From Bryobacterales bacterium (GTDB taxonomy: Bacteria; Acidobacteriota; Terriglobia; Bryobacterales; Bryobacteraceae), in the NCBI GenBank assembly GCA_003487005.1, contig DNFG01000402.1:1-12382 (forward strand): 12,382 nt of DNA, read 5' to 3'. Below, one piece after another: positions 8,201 to 12,382 of this stretch. The notes beneath the pieces were generated by a model, which searched no databases, was not told where the DNA came from, and saw nothing but the letters and a program-made list of their open reading frames with translations. A program made the position numbers and the translations under genes. The first letter of the stretch is position 1, and every line of letters starts with the position of its first letter.

Positions 8201-8737
8201 CGCCTGGTTGCTGATCTCGGCGAAGCCGTCGGTGGTGTCGTTGCGGGGTTGGACGCCGGCCACCATTTTCACCAGGTTGAACACGTGGCGGCCGTTTACC
8301 GGCAGTTCCTCAATGCGGCGGCGTTCGACGACCGCACCGAGCGAGGAGTCCTCGGTCTGAATACGGGGGATCTCCGCCGTGACCTGGATACTCTCACTCA
8401 CATTACCGATATCCATCCGGATGTCCACGCGAAGGCGCTGGTTGACTTCCAGATTGATGCCGGACTGTTGAAAAGTCTTGAAGCCGGCGGCAGTCGCCTC
8501 CAGCGTGTAGGGACCGATCGGAAGCTGAGGGATGACGTAGGTACCATCCTGTGAACTTTCGCGGCTGAAACTGAGTTTGGTGGCGACGTTGGTCACTGTG
8601 ATTTTGACCGCGGGGATTCCTGCCCCCTGTGCGTCAATGATCGATCCGGTGATGGTCGCGAGACTGGTCTGCCCCCATAGGGACATCGACGATGACAGCG
8701 CCAACACGGCGACCGCCAAGCGAGCAGACAACTTCAT
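5267..8737 (-). CDS. TonB-dependent receptor, Oar-like, with carboxypeptidase-regulatory-like N-terminal domain
   Basis: A 1156-residue outer-membrane protein. A signal peptide (MKLSAR, hydrophobic core, likely cleaved after SLWG near residue 22) is followed by a transthyretin-like carboxypeptidase-regulatory domain at about 27-110 (ITGSIIDAQGAGIPAVKITVTN, DGTYVIPQLPIGPYTLEATAAGF). A plug domain at about 120-250 has the hallmarks IEELPVNGR, RINGGPG, FFLDGA, VEEFRVETSSLKAEFGQTTGGIINAVTK. The remainder is a long beta-barrel with many aromatic/Gly strand motifs and a C-terminal LGLRLVF; the final Phe is typical of Bam-inserted barrels. Such receptors import bulky substrates, often glycans or their fragments, using TonB energy, and acidobacterial genomes carry many of them. 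I see no clear TonB box. It is the first gene of the minus-strand operon, with an ideal RBS, and is divergent from a putative membrane-bound regulator, so regulated expression is likely. The substrate is unknown. Confidence 0.93.
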   Translation of the reverse strand: MKLSARLAVAVLALSSSMSLWGQTSLATITGSIIDAQGAGIPAVKITVTNVATKLSFSRESSQDGTYVIPQLPIGPYTLEATAAGFKTFQQSGINLEVNQRLRVDIRMDIGNVSESIQVTAEIPRIQTEDSSLGAVVERRRIEELPVNGRHVFNLVKMVAGVQPRNDTTDGFAEISNQAFSQMRINGGPGYGNQFFLDGAVNSAPVHNEIAVVPMSDAVEEFRVETSSLKAEFGQTTGGIINAVTKMGTNEFHGSAYEFLRNDSLDARNAFATQPDPRTGRIKQVLRYNQFGGTIGGPVWIPKVYDGRNRTFFFAGYEKWLWRATGNPRLGTVAIPEFRAGNFANLRDGQGRQIALFDPNTTRVNPNGSGFVRDPLPNNVVPSSLIDPLSARVLAYHPLPNATPTDPFTFANNYIALVPSSSDQGISTIRLDHRLSDNDSIFFRLSSTRNTRRDRGWGLEEADPVARNDQRDNHSIIANYTRVVTPRIVNDLRVAVSRQWLPFLHPSFDQGWPEKLGFPSQVPQDQFPPVVIAGVLGIGQASFSGGLRAQQYVQIVDSVNITSGRHSIKTGFDLRWSRLSFINRVNPSGRYDFAASLTNNPQVPANTGAGMATFLFGHVTGGNIGVRPFPQFRALPLGIYVQDDWKLTRNFTLNLGLRYDISFGPTEMHNRFSSFDPYVMNPETRMPGVLNYGGVNGFPESFVNLDKNNFGPRVGFAWDPWSDGKTAIRGGYGLIYTISEIGHTGGDNPNSLGFSIDTPFQGPAGVPAKAFQFSQGPDVILQPLGAAGGPSAFRGFGVRYQDRNAVTPYMQQWNFTIQRSLWAGWTVSGIYSGSKGTKLFGGNYNLNQLDPRYFSEGLALQNTVPNPFLGQITTGPLASATVQRSRLYLPFPDYQTVQTFGANNASSSFHSVQMFLEKRFSGGISALVSYTGSKLISDNLSDGGAGNAASLGDFRIGAYNRRLEKAIDGDDVNRRLVVSGVFELPIGRGRKLGSDMPKALDAIVGGWQMNTITTLQSGRPLSVRGANNFTGISYPDLVADPTLPSDQRNANGWFDTTAFRNPANFVIGNAPRTLPRTRAPGMTDVAFSIFKSFSFLERFKLQTRWEMFNALNTVNLNAPNTSFSPNAAGVNTNANFGRIFSAKDARRMQLGLRLVF

Positions 8738-8743
8738 GGTCTG

Positions 8744-8750
8744 ACCTCCT
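8744..8750 (-). promoter_or_regulatory. Strong Shine-Dalgarno of the TonB-dependent receptor
   Basis: The minus strand reads AGGAGGT, six bases before the receptor ATG (complement of 8735-8737). It is a near-perfect match to the 16S rRNA 3' end and fixes the start. It is the strongest ribosome site in the cluster, fitting an abundant outer-membrane protein. It directly abuts the proximal copy of the ATGGGTGTA repeat. Confidence 0.8.
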
Positions 8751-8804
8751 ATGGGTGTAAGTTTGCACTTGCTTTCTGGCTCAGATGGGATAAAAATGGG
8801 TGTA
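8751..8804. repeat. Paired direct repeat ATGGGTGTA in the divergent intergenic region (possible operator)
   Basis: The 9-mer ATGGGTGTA occurs at 8751-8759 and again, in the same orientation, at 8796-8804, a 45-bp period (a little over four helical turns). One copy lies 13 bp from the receptor start and touches its RBS; the other lies 17 bp from the GTG of the divergent regulator gene. Two sites in so small a shared promoter region could be operator half-sites for the regulator. This is inference: a 9-bp match could arise by chance, and I could not place confident -35/-10 boxes for either gene. Confidence 0.4.
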
Positions 8805-8821
8805 CTAACGGTTAAGGGCTT

Positions 8822-10105
8822 GTGATTTCAGACGTTTCCGCGATCCATGAAGAACTCGAGCGGATCCTCGAAACCAGGTGGTTGAGAGAGTCGCACCAGC
8901 TCAGTGCGCTCCTCCGCCACATCGTGGAGGAGACGATTGCCGGACGAACCACGGGTTTGAAGGAGTATTCGCTCGGCCTTGAGGTCTTCCACCGCCCCGC
9001 CAATTACGACCCCCGAAACGATGCGATCGTGCGAGTGCAGGCGAGCCTGCTCCGAAAGCGCCTGACCGCCTATTACGAGCACGAAGGCCGCGACTCGACT
9101 CTCCGGATCACTCTGCCACGGGGGGGATATGTCCCACAATTCGAGACAGTTGCACCTGAGAGCACTGCCGTGGACGTCCCAGCCGAACCGCCACCCCGGC
9201 CGGCGGCACCGCCACAATCCCGGTGGCCTCTCATTCTGGGCGGGTTCCTCGCCGGTGTTGTGCTTGTAGGCGGTCTCGCGATCTGGTTCTCAGCACGGCC
9301 TGCGTTGGCCTCCGCCGAGTGTCCGCCGCTCTGGGAGGCATTCCTTCGGGAAGATGTCGAGACAGTCACCAGCTTTGGCGTCCCCCTTTTCTTCACCGGA
9401 GGGGGAGGGCTTTACATCCGGGATACCCAGGTGAACCGCCTGTCCGATAACCCGCAACGTGTGGAGAGGGTGGGCGAGTCGTTAGGTATCGGCTTCCGGC
9501 CGCAGGAGGATGTCTATACTGGTGTCGGCGACGCCATCGGCACCCACCTGGTGACCCGCTGGCTCGAACGGCAGGGCATCAATGCGCAAATCGCGAACTC
9601 AAACTACATCGGCCTATCGGACATCGAAGGCAAGAACTTGGTCGTCGTCTCCTCCGCCCGCTTCCAGACGCTGCTCCAGCAGATGAATCTGCCAGACCGT
9701 TTCCCGTTTAATGCCGAGCCCTTCGGCGGTGGCTACCAATCGCTCGACCCGCTCCCTGGAGAGTTGCCTTATTACCAGCCGAAAGGAGGCGACGCGGGGG
9801 TCAATACCAGTTATGCGGTCGTCAGCCTTTGGCCAAGTTCTCCTGCGGACCGGCGGATGTTATATCTTTCGGGAATCGAGACCTGGTCCACCCAGGGCGC
9901 CGCTCAATTCGTAATTGACCCAGAACGTCTGGCTGATCTCAACCGCCGTCTCTCTGCCGACCCTCTCGACGGACCGCGCGGCCGCAAGTCTCCTTTTTTC
10001 CAGGTGCTGCTTCGCGTTGAGGGGAAGAATAACAGAGTGCGGAACGCAACCTACGTCACGCATCGCTATCTGCCCCCGCCCCAGAAAGCCCCGAACCGTC
10101 CATGA
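8822..10105 (+). CDS. Putative membrane-tethered transcriptional regulator (winged-helix-like domain, TM, periplasmic domain)
   Basis: A 427-residue protein of uncertain function. Residues 7-108 match a domain I recall at the N terminus of many acidobacterial proteins (LRHIVEETIAG, LKEYSLGLEVFHRP, NYDPRNDAIVRVQ, LRKRL, LPRGGYVPQF). The end resembles an OmpR/CadC winged helix: a recognition-helix-like VRVQASLLRKRL followed by a wing ending in G-G-Y-V-P. A Pro-rich linker spans about 111-133, one transmembrane helix about 136-156, and a periplasmic domain about 160-427 contains YTGVGDAIGTHLVTRWL and DIEGKNLVVVSS, alpha/beta-like and unassigned. The topology mirrors ToxR/CadC one-component regulators. 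It is divergent from the receptor operon, so control of that operon is a reasonable inference. The start is GTG: an in-frame stop at 8813-8815 excludes longer forms. AAGGG lies only 3 nt upstream, a tight spacing that may mean weak translation. DNA binding is unproven. Confidence 0.8.
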   Translation: MISDVSAIHEELERILETRWLRESHQLSALLRHIVEETIAGRTTGLKEYSLGLEVFHRPANYDPRNDAIVRVQASLLRKRLTAYYEHEGRDSTLRITLPRGGYVPQFETVAPESTAVDVPAEPPPRPAAPPQSRWPLILGGFLAGVVLVGGLAIWFSARPALASAECPPLWEAFLREDVETVTSFGVPLFFTGGGGLYIRDTQVNRLSDNPQRVERVGESLGIGFRPQEDVYTGVGDAIGTHLVTRWLERQGINAQIANSNYIGLSDIEGKNLVVVSSARFQTLLQQMNLPDRFPFNAEPFGGGYQSLDPLPGELPYYQPKGGDAGVNTSYAVVSLWPSSPADRRMLYLSGIETWSTQGAAQFVIDPERLADLNRRLSADPLDGPRGRKSPFFQVLLRVEGKNNRVRNATYVTHRYLPPPQKAPNRP

Positions 10106-10215
10106 CGCCCAAGCCTTCCCCCTGGACCCGCCTAGGCGACTCAATCGTGCTTGGATTCTTTGGCGCCGCCCTGCGCCTCGCCGTATTCCTGCTCCGGCGA
10201 TTCCGCCGCGCATGA
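10102..10215 (+). CDS. Candidate 37-residue single-pass membrane microprotein, start overlaps preceding stop
   Basis: The ATG at 10102-10104 overlaps the TGA of the regulator gene in an ATGA junction, the classic layout for translational coupling by termination and re-initiation. The 37-codon frame ends at TGA 10213-10215. The product has a short polar N terminus (MTPKPSPWTRLGDS), a hydrophobic stretch at about 15-31 (IVLGFFGAALRLAVFLL, with one internal Arg) and a strongly basic tail (RRFRRA). This predicts a small inner-membrane protein or a membrane-binding amphipathic helix. No homolog is recognised. It could be a partner of the membrane-bound regulator, or a chance ORF in GC-rich DNA just before the tRNA gene. 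The overlap and the hydrophobic/basic composition favour a real gene, but moderately. Confidence 0.45.
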   Translation: MTPKPSPWTRLGDSIVLGFFGAALRLAVFLLRRFRRA

Positions 10216-10231
10216 ATGCCACCCAGGTCGA

Positions 10232-10321
10232 TGGCGGAGGAAGAGGGATTCGAACCCCCGGTACCCTTTCGAGCACTGCGGTTTTCAAGACCGCCGCCTT
10301 AAACCACTCGGCCATTCCTCC
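10232..10321 (-). tRNA. tRNA-Ser(UGA)
   Basis: On the minus strand a full class II tRNA folds. The acceptor stem is GGAGGAA (complement of 10315-10321) with TTCCTCC, then discriminator G and an encoded CCA at the 3' end. The anticodon stem is GCGGT/ACCGC around loop CTTGAAA, giving anticodon UGA. A long variable arm GTGCTC-GAAA-GGGTAC, with some G-T pairs, is diagnostic of tRNA-Ser. The T arm is GGGGG-TTCGAAT-CCCTC. The length is 90 nt including CCA. It reads UCA and related serine codons. No clear promoter or T-rich terminator was identified next to it. Confidence 0.97.
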
Positions 10322-10409
10322 ACCTTCAATCTAACCCATTTTGCCGCCCCAGCCTACAAAGGTCACCTGAAAGCGCGCGTGTTACACTGGGGATCGGTCC
10401 GGCCGCCCC

Positions 10410-11801
10410 ATGATCCGGCTCTTCAAAGTATTCATCCCTACCTCCGTTGTCGGGTTGGTCGTTTCCGAAGCTCTCCTCGCCACTGCGTGCTTTTTGGCCG
10501 CATTTTACCTGACCGGAGGGCTCTCGCTTGATCTTTATCTACTCTACGGCGGAGGAATGATTGCCGTCACCGTTGTGGTTGCCTCGATCCTGCTAGGCAT
10601 CTATTTTCATGATCTCTATAGTGAGTTTCGAGTCTGGAGCAGGATCTACCTGCTCCAGCAATACTGTCTGATTTTCGGCATTGCTTTCCTCGTCCAGGCT
10701 CTTCTCAGCTACGTGAACCACGACCTGATCCTCTCGCGCTGGAACATGATCATCGGCTCCACGCTTGGGCTCCTGATCCTCCCGTTGTGGCGTATGGCCT
10801 ACTCGGAAGTCGTGTTCTCCATCCTGGATCCCCAGCGCGTCCTCTTCCTTGGAGACAGCGAACTGACCCGCAAACTCGCCCGCCAACTGAGGCGCAGGCC
10901 GGAATGTGCACTGAGCCCGGCCGGCTATCTCGCCCCGAGGCCCGATCCGGAAGCGGAGGCGGTTCTCGGGCCCTGGCGCGGCGAGCCTTCCGATGTTCAA
11001 CACGCATGGAGAGAGGTCAAGCCCCACCGTCTGATCGTCGGACTCAACGAGCGCCGTGGTTTCATGCCGGTGTATGAGTTGCTGGATCTCCGGTTGCGCG
11101 GCGCGTCCATCGAGGAGGTGGGCAGTCTGTATGAAACCATCACCGGCCGCATCGCCCTCTCCGCGCTCCGGCCCTCCCATCTGATCTTCAGCCAGCGCCT
11201 CGGACCCGCGCCTCTCGCTCTCGCCCTCCAGCGCGCTTACTCCTTTGTGGCCGCCCTGATCGGCATCATCCTCACCAGCCCACTGCTACTCGTCGTGGCG
11301 GCACTCGTCAAACTCACCAGTCCGGGCCCCGCCCTGTACCGCCAGCGCCGCGTCGGCCTGCACGGTAAAGTCTTCGAAGTCCTCAAGTTCCGATCGATGT
11401 ATGTCGACGCCGAAGCCCGCACCGGCGCGGTCTGGGCCACCAAGGACGATCCGCGCATCACGCCGCTCGGCCGCTGGCTGCGCAAGTTGCGCATCGACGA
11501 ATTCCCCCAGTTCTTCAACGTCCTGCGTGGAGAAATGGCCATCGCCGGACCCCGCCCCGAACGCCCCGAGTTCGTCCGGACTCTCACCGAACAGATCCCG
11601 TTTTACGGCCACAGGCACTCCGTCCTGCCCGGAATCACCGGCTGGGCCCAAATTAATCACAAATATGGCGACACCCTCGAAGACACCATCGCCAAGCTGG
11701 AGTTTGACCTGTATTACATGAAGCACCTCTCTCCAGCGCTTGATCTCTATATCCTTTTTCACACCGTCAAGGTGATGGTTCTTGGGCGCGGCTCCCAGTA
11801 G
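10410..11801 (+). CDS. Polyprenyl-phosphate sugar (glycosyl-1-phosphate) transferase, exopolysaccharide type
   Basis: A 463-residue membrane enzyme expected to transfer a sugar-1-phosphate from a nucleotide sugar to undecaprenyl phosphate, the first step of exopolysaccharide repeat-unit assembly. Residues 10-140 hold about four transmembrane helices. Residues 142-265 form a Rossmann-like domain (RVLFLGDSELTRKLARQL, HRLIVGLNERRG). Residues 270-463 are the bacterial sugar transferase domain (PF02397): a re-entrant helix with S290-P291, SPGPALYRQRRVG, KFRSM (326-330), the catalytic Asp-Glu pair D363-E364 in RIDEFPQFFNVL, AGPRPERPEFV and PGITGWAQI. TGAVWATKDDPR and the C-terminal blocks resemble the PEP-CTERM-associated group (TIGR03013, from memory). 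The usual K-R-x-x-D before the re-entrant helix reads Q-R-A-Y-S here. No other polysaccharide genes lie nearby. The RBS is weak: GGGGA is about 16 nt upstream, so the start is chosen as the first in-frame ATG ahead of the hydrophobic N terminus. Confidence 0.92.
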   Translation: MIRLFKVFIPTSVVGLVVSEALLATACFLAAFYLTGGLSLDLYLLYGGGMIAVTVVVASILLGIYFHDLYSEFRVWSRIYLLQQYCLIFGIAFLVQALLSYVNHDLILSRWNMIIGSTLGLLILPLWRMAYSEVVFSILDPQRVLFLGDSELTRKLARQLRRRPECALSPAGYLAPRPDPEAEAVLGPWRGEPSDVQHAWREVKPHRLIVGLNERRGFMPVYELLDLRLRGASIEEVGSLYETITGRIALSALRPSHLIFSQRLGPAPLALALQRAYSFVAALIGIILTSPLLLVVAALVKLTSPGPALYRQRRVGLHGKVFEVLKFRSMYVDAEARTGAVWATKDDPRITPLGRWLRKLRIDEFPQFFNVLRGEMAIAGPRPERPEFVRTLTEQIPFYGHRHSVLPGITGWAQINHKYGDTLEDTIAKLEFDLYYMKHLSPALDLYILFHTVKVMVLGRGSQ

Positions 11802-11833
11802 CCGGCCTGCCCACCTCTTCCTCCCTACTCCAG

Positions 11834-11862
11834 TCGAGATCAGCCTTAGCTTCCGGTACAAT
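11834..11862 (+). promoter_or_regulatory. Probable sigma-70-type promoter of tRNA-Gly
   Basis: TACAAT at 11857-11862 matches the -10 consensus in five of six positions. TCGAGA at 11834-11839 matches the -35 consensus in four of six, with a 17-bp spacer. Transcription would start near 11869, about ten bases before the mature tRNA-Gly. Call based on sequence and position only. Confidence 0.55.
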
Positions 11863-11878
11863 AGAGAAGTTACCCGAA

Positions 11879-11953
11879 GCGGGAGTAACTCAAAGGTAGA
11901 GTCACAGCCTTCCAAGCTGTTGGTTGCGGGTTCGAGTCCCGTCTCCCGCTCCA
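11879..11953 (+). tRNA. tRNA-Gly(UCC)
   Basis: A complete cloverleaf is visible. Acceptor GCGGGAG (11879-11885) pairs with CTCCCGC (11943-11949), followed by discriminator T and an encoded CCA (11951-11953). The D arm is ACTC-AAAGGTA-GAGT. The anticodon stem ACAGC/GCTGT surrounds CTTCCAA, giving anticodon UCC. The variable loop is TGGTT and the T arm GCGGG-TTCGAGT-CCCGT. The length is 75 nt including CCA. It reads GGA and GGG glycine codons. A good -10 box lies 16 bp upstream. No intrinsic terminator with a T-run is seen downstream. Confidence 0.98.
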
Positions 11954-12049
11954 GTCCCCCCCTGGGTTCCCCACTCTGTCCCCCTCTCCTTTCGAGTTGC
12001 ATCTCCCGGCAGATCCATGTAGTTTTCAGATAGACAGGTCTGGATAGAT

Positions 12050-12071
12050 CGGGCCATCGCTCCGTGGCCCG
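12050..12071. other. Small inverted repeat upstream of the zinc-ribbon gene
   Basis: CGGGCCA (12050-12056) and TGGCCCG (12065-12071) form a perfect 7-bp stem with an 8-base loop, 27 bp before the zinc-ribbon start. No T-run follows in either direction, so it is not a standard terminator. It could be a leader hairpin or an operator palindrome, or chance in GC-rich DNA. The rest of 11954-12098 shows no gene and no convincing promoter. Confidence 0.35.
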
Positions 12072-12089
12072 GCAGCCTGAAATCATGCC

Positions 12090-12094
12090 GGAGG
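12090..12094 (+). promoter_or_regulatory. Shine-Dalgarno that fixes the zinc-ribbon start
   Basis: GGAGG lies 4 bases before the ATG at 12099. An earlier ATG at 12085 is in another frame, which lacks the cysteine pattern, so this site together with the protein sequence selects 12099. Confidence 0.7.
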
Positions 12095-12098
12095 ACTC

Positions 12099-12382
12099 AT
12101 GGTCAACTGTTCTGTTTGTGGGAAGGCACTCAAGGAGGGGGTTCGATTTTGCATCCATTGTGGGACCCCCGCGCCGGCCGCCTCGCCGCGACCGGTGACC
12201 GCACCACCCGCGCCGGCCGAGCCCACCTCCGCAGCGGCCTCCTGTCCTGTCTGCGGAAGCGGCCTGCCGCCTAATGTCAAGTTCTGCATCAAGTGTGGAA
12301 CTCCGGTCTCCGCGGCTCCGCCAATCGCGGTGCCGGCACCGCAGGCACCAGCCGTCCCCCCCCCCACCCCCCTGCCTTCCGC
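12099..12382 (+). CDS. Double zinc-ribbon protein with Pro/Ala-rich linkers (N-terminal part, runs off window)
   Basis: The first 94 codons are present and the frame stays open to the window edge. Two near-identical zinc ribbons are visible: C4-x2-C7-x10-C18-x2-C21 (CSVCGKALKEGVRFCIHCG) and C49-x2-C52-x10-C63-x2-C66 (CPVCGSGLPPNVKFCIKCG). Each is followed by GTP and a long Pro/Ala-rich linker. This fits the zinc-ribbon families found at the N terminus of many bacterial membrane or signalling proteins, where they usually precede a transmembrane or enzymatic domain; what follows here is outside the window. The function is therefore unknown. The second linker contains a run of ten C at 12356-12365, which would be prone to slippage or sequencing error and could shift the frame of the unseen part. 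A good RBS supports the start. Confidence 0.85.
   Translation, partial: MVNCSVCGKALKEGVRFCIHCGTPAPAASPRPVTAPPAPAEPTSAAASCPVCGSGLPPNVKFCIKCGTPVSAAPPIAVPAPQAPAVPPPTPLPS

Noticed and set aside
8738..8821. Sigma-70 promoters for the receptor and regulator, for example GATAAA at 8789-8794 as a -10 box
   Set aside because: No -35 box at acceptable spacing could be found on either strand, so no promoter is called.
10151..10531. ORFs across tRNA-Ser, including one containing RDSNPRYPFEHCGFQDRRL and one on the other strand beginning MAEWFKAAVLKT
   Set aside because: These are translated tRNA sequence, a well-known source of false hypothetical proteins; the tRNA-Ser fold is unambiguous.
10232..11953. 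A mobile island bounded by tRNA attachment sites
   Set aside because: No integrase, transposase or duplicated tRNA 3' end is visible; both tRNAs are intact and the gene between them looks chromosomal.
11286..12158. A 290-codon minus-strand ORF containing ERETGLEPATNSLEG
   Set aside because: It is antisense to the sugar transferase and reads through tRNA-Gly; the motif is the familiar false translation of a tRNA.
1..12382. CRISPR array, insertion sequence or riboswitch
   Set aside because: No regularly spaced repeats, transposase frames, terminal inverted repeats or recognisable riboswitch core were seen on reading the window.

Overview
The window looks like a high-GC chromosomal segment of an acidobacterium, probably a Solibacter/Bryobacter-like member of the Acidobacteriota. 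This is an inference from three things. There is a very long Oar-type TonB-dependent receptor with an N-terminal carboxypeptidase-regulatory-like domain. There is a membrane-tethered regulator whose N-terminal domain I associate mainly with Acidobacteria. There is a tandem set of exported FAD-dependent oxidoreductases of a kind I recall from Acidobacteria and Planctomycetes. No marker gene fixes the taxonomy.

Left part (1-8737, all minus strand, so read from right to left): an apparent operon starting with the TonB-dependent receptor (8737 to 5267). After a 111-bp gap holding a strong hairpin comes an FAD oxidoreductase with a lipoprotein signal (5155 to 3479). Two close secreted paralogs follow (3463 to 1799 and 1776 to 100), then the first 30 codons of a fourth paralog that runs off the left edge (90 to 1). 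The gaps between the oxidoreductase genes are only 9 to 22 bp. The layout suggests that an outer-membrane transporter imports a substrate which three or four related periplasmic flavoenzymes oxidise or reduce. The substrate cannot be read from the sequence.

Centre (8738-10215): an 84-bp divergent intergenic region carries two direct copies of ATGGGTGTA. On its plus-strand side lies a gene for a cytoplasmic winged-helix-like domain, a transmembrane segment and a periplasmic domain. This ToxR/CadC-like layout makes it a good candidate regulator of the receptor operon. Its stop codon overlaps the start of a 37-codon ORF for a possible single-pass membrane microprotein (ATGA junction).

Right part (10216-12382): tRNA-Ser(UGA) on the minus strand, an exopolysaccharide-type polyprenyl-phosphate sugar transferase, tRNA-Gly(UCC) with a recognisable promoter, and the start of a double zinc-ribbon protein that runs off the right edge. 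These look like ordinary chromosomal genes with no evident link to the receptor/oxidoreductase cluster.

The most interesting unit is the divergent regulator/microprotein and receptor/oxidoreductase-array locus. Long ORFs antisense to the oxidoreductases and to the tRNAs were rejected as coding shadows.
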